From Perkinsus olseni (lineage: Eukaryota; Perkinsozoa; Perkinsida; Perkinsidae), in NCBI GenBank assembly GCA_013115135.1, contig JABANP010000059.1, positions 124,001 through 188,000 of the forward strand: a stretch of 64,000 bases of DNA, given 5' to 3'. Of this stretch, positions 1-9,885 are shown piece after piece; the first letter of the stretch is position 1, and every line of letters starts with the position of its first letter. A model generated the notes under the pieces. It had not been told where the DNA came from, ran no database searches, and worked only from the letters and a program-made list of their open reading frames with translations. The position numbers and the translations under genes were made by a program.

Positions 1-1980
1 ACCAGATTTTCGTTGCCCGGGACGCCTTTGACTCGGAGCCCGCCGTGATGCACAAGGATTCTCGCGATCTCAACATCCAATCTGACCACGCACGCATCGA
101 GAAACGCCGAGTGAACCAAACTCGGGACCTGACCACAAAGAGCAGTAGGGTTCCATCCCGAACCGGGGTGTGGTTACGAAATCGCCAGAGTGCGCCGCAG
201 CTAAGATCTCCTTCACATCTTCCTTCAACCCCGCTTCGCATGCCTTACGTAGAGCAAGGGAAGAAACGTAACTTAACAGGGCAGCTGCGAAGCTACACGT
301 AGGACGATAGCCCAGTAGTGCAAAAAAGGCCACGACCCGTCGTCATTCGAGGCCGTTCACTCCCGTAGTTTACTAGAAAAACTTGGTAGATTCTCCGACG
401 TGGAACACCCAGTACGGTACTACCAGTCCTGCCACGCAATAGGATCCTCAGCCCTAAGTGCAGAGATCCTCTCCTCCTCAGCCTGTTCATCTCGGAAATA
501 CAGTACGGTGCCCAGCGATGCCGTGGTGGGAGCTGGAGAAGGGATAATTGCATAAACGCTGCTGCCTGGCCGCATACTGACTCCCTCGATCAAAACGAAA
601 CGCCCCGACGGAGATCTCCGCTGCCTGCCTCGATGACGATCGAATTACCATCACAAAAGAGCCAACACAAAACACTGTGAAGAATACGAGTCTCGGGCTT
701 CCGGCCTCATCAGGCAAGAAGAGCAATTGATGCTTCCGAGAACACAACACACATTAATAGGATTACGTTAATCACGAGTTCGCTTGCTTCCAGGAGAAGA
801 CACCCAACCCGCCACTGAGATAACGCAAGGCGTTTCTGGATGAGCAACGCAGACCGAGGGCCGCGGACTTCACCGTGCATGCAGAAAAAGTATACCGCCT
901 CCCTCGTCGTATAGCAAATTACTACTAATTTCTGACTTAACAATAGCATAGTAATGACAGGGTTATTGATCTACATCTTTGCCTACTCTACTAGGACTAC
1001 CAGGACTACCCAAGAGCCCTAATGTGCAATAAAACAGATGACAACGACGAAGACAAAGCACTTCGACAACAGGGCATATCAATGGTAGAATACTTAACTC
1101 ACAGGAGACTGCTAGCACATGTAGCCATGGTCGAGAATAGAAGGCGAACCCATAGGGGCCGGGACGAAGCACCGGATGGGACGGCTTTTCGCTTCACGAC
1201 GGAAACATACAGGAATTGATAGCTCCTGCCAGTGGCGTTAGGCAGAACTGATTGCCGTTCTGAGAAAGGAAAGCAACTGATATCTTCCGATATCTAACAC
1301 AAACACTCGAGCTAGCAGCTCTACATTTCGATTCAGAATTTCAATAGATCCCCGCCACGAAAGGCCGACCATCTACGCCGCCCCCTGGGATGACCTCATT
1401 GACGTTCTCCTTGCTATCACATAAGGTAGCCACTCTCGAGGAAGCCTCCCGTCCTAATCGAACATGGTGATAACGAAGCAGTCGCATTCCATGGGATCCT
1501 AGTATCATGGGCATGTCCAGTATCATATCGAAGCTAGCAGAATTCGACCGAGCACTCTGTTGAGCTAAAAGCTATGCGATGACTTATCCAATAGCCGCAG
1601 TGTCCCTCCCCCACCATCCTAAAGGCCTGCGAGTGCTGCTCATGGCAATACCGCTCAGCGAGCGAGCTACAAGTACTCGCTTAATAAACTGTGCAGCAGC
1701 AGGCTATTCAAGGCGACGCCTTGTGGGAGACCAGCCATATCGAGAACGACGCTGCTCACGCTTGGTCCGATTTGCTCATGGCAAGTCCGTCGGAAGGGAG
1801 GGCAGCAGAGAACTGTGAGACCATGCTCTCCGTGGAAAATGGTGAGTAGCCTTCCTGAGTCGTGCCTTGCAAAGGATGAAGACTCCCAAGGTTGCAACCG
1901 CCGTTGTCATCAATTTCGCCCTACTACATGTAGCATCACTTGGAGTGTCGTCCGGCATGAGCAGCATGTCAACCTCGCGA
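1..1980. other. Gene-poor stretch, no gene assigned
   Basis: Short open frames occur on both strands but none shows a recognisable domain, a convincing signal peptide or exon continuity with a neighbour. A minus-strand frame at 70-333 has a protein-like alternation of charged and hydrophobic residues and could be an exon of a gene extending left of the window, but I cannot support it further. Confidence 0.4.
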
Positions 1981-1984
1981 TACG

Positions 1985-3560
1985 TCATCGAACCCGGCTC
2001 CTGCGTGGGCAGCCACAGATAGCCGGTCGCAGCCTGCAGAGACCCCTAATGAGTAGAGCAATCAGCGACCCGAGCGGCAGTCGAGGACGTACATGCCCTA
2101 TCTGGCCGGTCTGCCAGTCAGTCTGGGTTGCAGTATCCATCTGTTGCTGTATGGGAATGCCAGCAGCCAGGGAAAGAGCTTCGCACGCAGAGAGGACGAT
2201 GTCGTCTACGGCGTCGGGGTTGGCTGAGGCGGGCAGAAGGGTACCCAGGCCACGAGTGGTGGGAAATATGGTATAACTATGATGATTTAGACCTATGGTA
2301 TACATTCGAATCGAGTATGTCTACTACGGCGTCATTTCAGAACAGCAGGAGATCAATACCGCACATACCAGTTATATTCGACCGCTTCGTGGGCGGTTCT
2401 CCTTCCACACCAGCAGGCACCTCGGTCGGCCTCTTCCGCACACTCCGAACGTCGATGCCTTCGAACGCTGCAAGGACGCAGAAAAGGCGCAGCAGAATAC
2501 GAGAAGGAGCTTATTTCTGTCGAACTCACCGATGCCAAGCTCAGACAACGGACCTGATGCTGCCTCTGAGCCCTCGGACATCGCCACGAGTGCGCTCTCC
2601 CCGAGCCTGGAAGGAAGTCACTACAAGGAGCAACGCAGGCGAGTCAGCAGTCACCCACCCTTGCGTGAACCTGGCGTCGATGCTGTCGATATACGACGCC
2701 ACACCGTCCACTTTGCCGCCAAGTCCCGGGCCCTGGAAAGGTCCCGCAAAGTCTTCCGATGCAGTCGAAAAGAGCCCCACCTACAAAGACCGAGTTCGTG
2801 CGTCACAACTTGTAATGGGAAAGATGCGCGAAGATACTCGTATCTTGAAACGGCTGCACGCATGAAACGGCCGCGACACCGCACTCGGCAATTCCGTATA
2901 AAGTTCCAAGCGGCAAGAGTGAAGTGCTCCCCAACCCTCACAACACACTCGTGCATACCTCAGGGCCAGCACGGACCTGCGAAAAGGAGCGTCCAAGCTC
3001 TGGCGTTCCTTCTGGTTCCGGCTCCTCGGCCCCGTCAGATATGCTTAATAACGATAGACGCTGTGCAGGAGACGTACCTGGGGTAACTGTAAAAACCGAG
3101 AGGGGCACGACCAGTGTCAGGTCCCAGCGAACAACATCCCTACCATATGGCTCCGTACTGCTGATGCTGGTCTCGGCTGGGGAGGAGGTGTACGAGGACA
3201 AGTCAGCAGTCGTCGCTGAGGCCCAGTTGAAGAATAGGGACATGTCCATATCTACAGCAGCACAATTCCGAGCTAAAACTCGAACGAATCCAGTCGCTTC
3301 TACTTTGACCCGCTGAAGCGATGTCCTCGTGCACGCCAATGGCGTTGCTAGAAGGAGGCGGATCATCACGACGACCGCCACCGCGTCGTCGAGCTGATGG
3401 TAACGACTCGAGACGCCTGGAGCTGGCAGCTCTCACCACTTCTCTTTCTCTCTCCTCTCACAGTACCATCGCTCTCTTCAGTCATGTTGACCTCCCGCGA
3501 GATTTTGCGAGAATTCCTGCGGACAGTGGAGTACCTGGCGTCGGAACCGTCACGCGTCAT
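1985..3560 (-). CDS. Probable low-complexity exons, unidentified (possibly the MYB C-terminal region)
   Basis: Several minus-strand frames here (about 1985-2305, 2372-2587, 2541-2780, 2938-3381 and 3366-3560) read as plausible Ser/Thr/Glu/Pro-rich coding sequence. They lie directly downstream of the MYB repeats on the same strand, so they may encode the regulatory C-terminal tail of that protein, or a separate gene. Two long plus-strand frames overlap the same region (2128-2865 and 2295-3086), but they are basic, Arg/Ser/Pro-rich and lack any domain, so I regard them as antisense shadows. No function can be named from the sequence. Confidence 0.3.
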
Positions 3561-3686
3561 GGAGTGATGCCCGGGTAGGTGTGAATAATCGTAGGCCAGA
3601 CCGGAGCTTCATTTCGGACTCCTACGAAATGAGTGGTATAGCGCTGGATGCAACATGGCGCCCTCTTCCTGCTTCACCGGCCTCAC

Positions 3687-4104
3687 CACAGATTTTTGAT
3701 GGCATTGTCGGTCCTTCCGGGCAGCAACTTCGCTATCTCAGCCCAACGGTTGCCGAAACGTCTATGAGCCTCGAATATTATCCTGTGCTCTTCGCTCGTC
3801 CACGGCCTTTTATTAACCTAGCCGCCGGTCTCGTGGCCAAGCTAGAGCGCTCAGAGTGGCCCACTTGGGGATCCAAATGATTGTGCCAGCGTTCCCGGCA
3901 CTGCTTAGCCGTCCTGGCAGCGTAGCAGCCTCCGGCTGCCGCGTTGAATTGCGCCAAGGCATCAGCAATCAACGTCCAGTTGCGAGTTCCGCTGTTCTGG
4001 ACCATGTCCCTGAAGACAGGGTATTCACTGGAGAGCTCCGAGTCGATCTCGAAGAGCCCACCTGATGATGCCGTCCTCGTGCTCCTCCCAGTTTCTCCTA
4101 TCAC
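3687..4104 (-). CDS. R2R3-type MYB DNA-binding protein (DNA-binding core)
   Basis: Two adjacent MYB/SANT repeats can be read on the minus strand. The upstream exon (from 3865) carries a repeat with NW..IA...L and the signature [16 protein letters not shown] 47-nt intron (3818-3864, GT..AG) joins it to [20 protein letters not shown], followed by [21 protein letters not shown]. The paired CRERW-NHLDP and GRTDNAIKN motifs with a PWT-EE start are diagnostic of R2R3 MYB proteins, which bind AAC-type DNA sites as transcriptional regulators or, in the CDC5 branch, act in the spliceosome. The loop in the first repeat has an unusual insertion of about eight residues (FNAAAGGCY). The exact start is unclear; a Gln/Arg/Ser-rich frame at 4381-4626 could be the N-terminus. 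The C-terminal extent is also not resolved. Confidence 0.85.
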
Positions 4105-4811
4105 TCACGCCCATCGATCCTGCAAGAGAAGACGTAACGCCGCGAGTCGAATCCCCCCAGCTCAATCCCAGCTAACTAACTACGTTTGGTTAACAAAAGC
4201 GTGCCCTCTGTGAGAGCCTCCATCAACGCTGCTCCAAGGGTATATCCATTGGACAGTACCCCCAAACAGAACGTCACAGAGGGAGCGGCAGTTCAGCAAG
4301 ACTTAGGTGCAATTACGGTCCTACTGATGGCATCCCGCCCTTGCTCCCCATCAAGAGCTAACAGGAGCATCGGGATGCTATCACGGTAGGCAAAGCCAGT
4401 CTTGTATGATTTGGCAAGCTACGTTCAATTGATAACTGGATATCCAGTATCTACTACCTCTGCTACTGTTACTGGTTTTAGACGACCCGCCTCGTTGCCC
4501 CTGTCTCCGCTGGTTAGATCCCTGTTGTTGACCGGAATCCCTCGGTCGGAGATCATGCGCACGACTGGCCGACTCGAGCATCATTCTATAAACCGGCACT
4601 GCCTCCAAGGGACTTGACAACTCCACAACTCAACCAATATCTCTCGGCCACGAAGAAACGATAGTCCAAAGCACTTCCAGCACATCCTCCCGTCCAAGCG
4701 ACAACAGAGATCGCTGTTATTACGCGTACCTACGATGACAGAGTAATGGCCATTGGACAGGCGTTAGAGTGTCCGTTGACTATGAGAACCCTTAGAATTG
4801 GAGATAGTATC

Positions 4812-5757
4812 CTACTTGTAGTTCGGGGCGAAGCGATACGCCTTCCTGATCTGTGGTCCTTCAATGTAAGTGAGACCTTCATTGAACTTATACTGGTCCC
4901 ACTGGCAACGACGCCACTCTAGAAAAATCATCATCAGGCACCCATCAACTCGGCAACACCCTACCATCATTCCACTTGAAGCATTTGGTTGCCGCCTCCT
5001 CGGTCTCGATCTCAGCCTGGGCTGTCAACAGGCAGCGATACTCCTCTATCGCTAAGTACCTCCGAGGGACGAGGCTCTGTTCTGCCAATCTCTCAGTCGA
5101 GTCGGACGCTTACTTGCACGCGTCATCAGGATCCGACTGATGGACTCTCTTGGCGTAGTCCGCCGTAGCCTCCCGGATCTCGCTTGACGTTCGAGGCTCA
5201 GCCTCGCTCGGGACAAGACCTATGCCATAAGTGCTCCTCAGTCGTCCACGACCCTACACCTACCATAATGCTTGCCCACTTCCTTCTCCCAATCCGAACC
5301 AAATGTGTGCGGCTGGGGCTTCGGCGGGGCTGGAGCTGGCGGCTCCGGGCCACCCCAAATCTGAAGCTACCCATACCGTCACAAGCCCACCGGATGGGAC
5401 TACCTCGCCAAGACCACACCCCTTGATGACCTCGTAGTTCTTCTCGGCTTCGGTCTTCGGCACAGCCTCGTACACACGGTACCTGCGGATCTGTTACTGA
5501 CGTAATGGCGGTCGTACGCCCTACCAAGTATCAGCATCATATCCCATATCAGACTCGGAGTAGTCCTTGACCCCGGCCTTCGCTGCCTCGGGCTCGGCCT
5601 TGGCCTCGCACTGAGTCTTGGAAGGAGAAAAAAGTCGGTGGATGAGGCTGCTCATCATCAGGGCCGCGAGATAGACAAAAAAGACGTCCCTACATTGCCA
5701 ACAGTCGATTGCGTTGAGAGTTTCGTCACCGGAAATTGGGGAATTCCTCCACACCAT
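4812..5757 (-). CDS. Small membrane-anchored protein, unidentified, divergent from COX2A
   Basis: The first ATG in frame is near 5757. The early exon encodes a membrane segment (DVFFVYLAALMMSSLIHRLF) followed by a charged stretch rich in Glu, Ala and Lys. Later exons, inferred from open frames and splice sites, include VYEAVPKTEAEKNYEVIK, a segment ending HQSDPDDACK, RLAEQSLVPRRYLAIEEY and a final exon starting WDQYKFNEGLTYIEGP with TAG at 4812-4814. I do not recognise the family. It is transcribed head-to-head with the nuclear COX2A gene about 210 bp away, so a shared promoter region and a mitochondrial or respiratory-complex role are conceivable, but that is inference from position only. 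Confidence 0.5.
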
Positions 5758-5968
5758 CTCGAGAGGTGCCAACTCACTTCAAGAGTTCGCAGATCCATTG
5801 AGGAAACGCAAGATGATATAAGGTCGCAAGATGGCGTCTGATTTTCGTGAGCTCTTCGAGTGTGCGCGTGAAGTTATGAAATGGCCTGGTGGCGTTCAAC
5901 CCCTACCGGAAGGACTTCCCCAACAGCGTTCGCTCCCTTTTCAGTAGCATTTATACTATACCTATCTT

Positions 5969-6949
5969 ATGCTACTTTCACGGACCGGGGCGTTGAAGAG
6001 GTAAGGATCGTATCTTTCGCCCATCCCTTGGTATCTTTCGGGTCGACCTGAGGATTTCTTTTGACAAGGTTCTCGGCCGCTCCTGCTTACAACTTGACGG
6101 CGCAGCGATTCAAGAGCTACTACGATGATTTCAAGGATCGTCTGAAGCCCGGACAGTACACCCATGGGCGTTGCTCTCAGAGTGAAGGCGATTATCGTCA
6201 AGAGTCCAAGACCATTGGAAGGTAAACCGACGTTTTTGCTTCTTTGTTAGACCTACGGTACCTTCTCAGGGAGCATCTCAACGATGATGGTATCCGCAGT
6301 AAAAGATACACCGTCAAAGAGGGTAAGTATGGCTCAAAAATGGGAGGTTGACTGGGGTGTGAATTCCTCAGCCGATGCCCTGGGTTATCATTATCATCCT
6401 CCGATTGACAGCAAGGGCCAGGTATACGTCAAAGGCCCCAATACGGTTCATGAGAGGGGCCAGACTTGGATTAAGGGCTACGAGCTCCCGAGCATGGAGT
6501 ACGTTGTGGCGACCTTCCTATGATGGTGTTGAACTCCGTGGTACCGCAGGTACACTTATGGTCCTAAACAGGAAGATATTCCGTTCTACCCGAGGGTCAA
6601 GCTGAACGTCTGGGGTAAGCCGTCGCCTGGTTTTCCTCTGACAGGAGTGTCAATCCTCAGGCAACTACAACCTTGTTATGAAGGTTGAGTTTTTGTTCTT
6701 CTATCTGCCTACTATCATTGTCTTTGGTGTTTGCATTCCGGTGTACACCATCAACTTCGCACAGGAAGAGGTTATCTATACCACAATGACTGTCAAAGTC
6801 ACTGGCAGGCAGTGGTAACCAGATTCCGATGAAGCGCTGTATCGGCCGCCGCAGTTGATGTTCTAAGGTACTGGGTGTACGAAGTCGAGTCGCCGACAGA
6901 CGAGGATGAGGATGAGGACGAAGATGACGAGGACGATGACGATGAGTGA
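5969..6949 (+). CDS. COX2A: Cytochrome c oxidase subunit 2, N-terminal half (nuclear split COX2A)
   Basis: This is the membrane half of complex IV subunit 2, normally a single mitochondrial gene. The reading frame starts MLLSRTGALKRFSAAPAYNL, a typical Arg/Ser/Ala-rich amphipathic presequence, and runs through a hydrophilic N-terminal extension to the membrane region (KVEFLFFYLPTIIVFGVCIP, then VYTINFAQEEVIYTTM). It ends with VKVTGRQWYWVYEVESP, the start of the conserved COX2 RQWYW loop, and then an Asp/Glu tail with TGA at 6947-6949. The Cu-A binding domain is absent, as expected when COX2 is split into COX2A and COX2B genes moved to the nucleus, known in apicomplexans, dinoflagellates and some green algae. 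About seven introns interrupt the gene; one falls inside the Trp codon of RQW, and another may be only 25 nt long (about 6157-6181). The acidic C-terminal tail probably contacts COX2B, which would have to be encoded elsewhere. Confidence 0.9.
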
Positions 6950-7117
6950 TGAAGAAGGCGGTCTTAGTGGTTGCCGTCATTATTGAACATCTTGAGGCGC
7001 GAGCCCATGAAAATAATGATACCTGGAAGATTTTGTTATTGTGAATGATACCAGCTTTCTGAGCACTTCGAGCTGATACTATTTACATCGACGTGAAAGC
7101 GGTGGAGGTTATTTGAG

Positions 7118-7450
7118 ATGGTGCGCGCTTGCGTTGCAGTTCAGAGTAAGTGGCTACAGTGTCATTTCCATCTCTCTTACCATCCATTACCGTCACTATC
7201 TGTTTCATTTGCAATTCGAATAATCATACTGGCGATGCAAGTAGGGGAACTAACCAAGAAACAAGGTGGAGTTCCGACTTCCCAACTTTCAAAGAGTTGC
7301 GAGTGTATTTCACTTCCCTTACGAGGTCCTCATGGAGAGAGAACCGTAAGGTCTGCAAGCAATCTAATTCCTCCACCCCATTCTCCAAGCTCCCTGGTAT
7401 TTGATGAGTTACCAACAAAACCATCCGATTATTCCCAACGGGAAAGGTAA
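7118..7450 (+). CDS. Possible small multi-exon gene, unidentified
   Basis: An ATG at 7118 opens a short frame ending at a good donor (gtaagt, about 7147). A later exon reads VEFRLPNFQRVASVFHFPYE and appears spliced near 7346 to a last exon ending PTKPSDYSQRER with TAA near 7448. The donor and acceptor sites look genuine, but I could not find an acceptor that keeps the first exon in frame with the second, so the true start may lie elsewhere. No family is recognised. Confidence 0.3.
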   Translation: MVRACVAVQSKWLQCHFHLSYHPLPSLSVSFAIRIIILAMQVGELTKKQGGVPTSQLSKSCECISLPLRGPHGERTVRSASNLIPPPHSPSSLVFDELPTKPSDYSQRER

Positions 7451-7571
7451 CGCTAAGCGCTGCGTACTGTGTAAGTCAGAAATGCGCCTAATCGACGCCA
7501 ATAGGAACCCCTCCGCTCGAGCGCGAGAGTCCACTGAATAGCTTAGATCAGTGTAGCAAAAGAGGTTAAAA

Positions 7572-9366
7572 TCATAGTTCCTCCTTAGCGCTTGCTAGAG
7601 CAGCGTTACGGATAGAGTCAGCTTGCTTCTGAGTCTCCTCGAACCTCTTCCTCAAAGCAGCGAACTGCTCCGGAGTGGCCTCGAAGTCTTGGAAACCAGC
7701 GGCCTGCAACCACTCAGTAGACGGCCCATAGCCAGCCTTAGAGTAGCCCCAATTAGTGTAACCATTTTGATATTGGCCCAGCAACGTGTAGTGCATGTTC
7801 ATCCATTCACGTTGGATGCTGTCGTCGTAGTCGGCCATCTTCTTTTCGATATCGTCAGGAGATTCAGTAGCCATCATCTCATCGATCTTGTGCTCAATTT
7901 CGAACTGGGCCTTCCTGACGTCGTTAATCATATACATGTACTTCAAGTCCATCACGTTAGCAACAGTCTCAGCAGCCCACCATAAAGAGCTGTCGTTCAC
8001 GGCACCTTGCCAAGCGTATTCAAGACAAGGGATGGACTTAACGGTCTGGTTCGGCTTCACGATAATAGGCACGAAAAGGCTACCGTGAGGCGACGACGGG
8101 GCGAAGTAAACTACGTTGTACTTGTTCTTATATGTAACAGCGATGAAGCCGTAGTAAGAGTGCTCCTCAGAGATGGCCCTCTCCCAAGCACCGTGTTGGA
8201 AGGTCTCTTCGGCTCTGCCACCAGGATATCTCACCGGCGTCTTGAACGGACCACCGGCTACAACGTGGCCGGTCAAGTCATAAGGAGTGCCTTCCATATG
8301 GTCTCGATATAAGCGTCGCATGAAGTCAATGGTGATGGGCTCATCGGGTTTCACCGAGAAGGGATAAGTCGGATGCTCCCATTCAACACCGAGAGTAGGG
8401 TCCAAGTTAAGAGATGGGGCGAAGAGCGACAGGCCTCTCCAGATCCGTCGGCCAGAGACATAAGGATGGCCCTGTTCACCGGCACCGAAGGCGTAGGCGA
8501 AGTCAAGCAGTCCAGAACCATCCCACCAGCCGTACCTCAGAGCGATGTCATACATATTGGTCGAATACAAGAAGTTATCGCCATCTGCAGGATCGATCTC
8601 ACGGATGATGAAGGTGTTGGGGACGATGGTAGCATGTCCCTTAGGAACCCTCTGAGCTGCCCAGACAGCACTCTCGGCAGTATCGTCAGGAGTGACGTGG
8701 AATACCCAAACTTCCTCTCCGTCGGCAACTACAAGTGCCTCACCGGAACCATAGTAGCCGTATTTCTCAGCATAATCACCCATTGTCTGAACGGCACACC
8801 TTGCGGTATCGCAAAGCTCGAGTCCAATATCAGACAACTCGCCGATCCAGAACACCGCACCCTTTGCCGTCGGGACCGTCACCACGCGGAACAGACTCCA
8901 TACGAGCGCTGCGAGTACTCTCTCCCATAGAGACACCGGCTTCGTTCATGATACCGTAGGAAGAATCCCAGTACCCATAGGTGGTACCTTCAGGCATCTC
9001 GACGTAGCCAGTAGCGACACTGGGCTTCTGGCCACCAACAGGAGCGTAACTAGGAGCTCTCGAGGAGTCGACGATTCTCGGATAAGCCAAGGCGAAGGCA
9101 CCAGGGATCTCGTTGATGTAGACGGCTCGCTTCTGACCGGGGCCATAAGTCTTAGGGGGCACGTACACCACCCTGAAATCCAACGGCCCGCCATCGGCCG
9201 TGCTAGCAGCGATGCAACCACCATCGGCCGTGGCTGCACAATCAACCGCTGTTGCTGTGCATTGGCCATCGGTGGCGAAGTGCTGGCGAGGTCCGCCCTG
9301 AGAGGCGACTTCCACAGCCGACGTGAAGCTGCTGCATGCTAGCAGGGCAAGCGATAGCGACAACAT
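7572..9366 (-). CDS. Secreted C69-family dipeptidase (PepD-like), with a one-base frame break
   Basis: Peptidase family C69 enzymes are N-terminal-nucleophile hydrolases that cleave dipeptides. From the ATG at 9366 the product starts with a signal peptide (MLSLSLALLACSSFTSA). About 36 residues in, CTATAV fits the family's nucleophilic Cys exposed after propeptide removal. Family-like blocks follow: YGYWDSSYGIMNEAGVSMGE, then WIGELSDIGLELCDTARCAV, a GEALVVADGEEVWVFHV region, and a long charged C-terminal helix region ending SAKEEL. The gene has no introns, unlike most neighbours. The coding frame changes by one base near 8850-8900, between the GVSMGEST block and the WIGELSDIG block; each side is long and well conserved in style. 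It may be a sequencing or assembly error, a recent mutation, or less likely a programmed shift. An in-frame ATG also exists at 9438. Confidence 0.85.
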
Positions 9367-9439
9367 TGTACTTGATAAAAAGGAACTGACGGCAACCCAA
9401 TGGCAACTGTTCGAGAAAACGCAAGTAAAACTATTCAAA

Positions 9440-9885
9440 GCCTATATACTCTGAAACCCAGCCTGATGATACAAGGCGAAAGAATAGCCGGGACGGGACA
9501 GCTAAGATGCTCTGCGTCAAAGCCATGATAGCTGTGTCCCCGAGAGCGCAGGGTTCGGTTGTGGTCACTCAAAGCACTGTCCCTGTGGATGAAAATGTAG
9601 CAAGTTCGTGATTTCAACGCAAGTCGGAGGGACTGGGCGAGTCAGCCACCACTGGACACTCTTTCACGCACGGATAACTGGCTAAGTCTCTCCCAGTCGG
9701 TCGACTCGTCATGTGACATCGCCGTCTTGGATGCTTTCCGTTGAGCTCTTCGCCTCTCGAGCAAAGCTGAGCGATGCGTCGTCCTCTCCGAAATCGCAAG
9801 TTGACCGATTGACCGAGTCCGCTCCGGACCGGTGTTGACAGGGACAGCAACAGCTGACAGACGGCCTGAATGAAAGAAAAAACCG
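9440..9885. other. Spacer without a recognised gene
   Basis: Upstream flank of the dipeptidase gene. It should contain that gene's promoter, but I see no TATA-like or repeated element that I can defend, and only short open frames. Confidence 0.4.

Noticed and set aside
2128..3086. Two long plus-strand frames of 245 and 263 codons
   Set aside because: They overlap each other, are Arg/Ser/Pro-rich with no domain, and lie opposite protein-like minus-strand frames, so they look like antisense shadows.
8373..8930. Plus-strand 185-codon frame
   Set aside because: It is exactly antisense to the conserved C69 dipeptidase and has no domain of its own.
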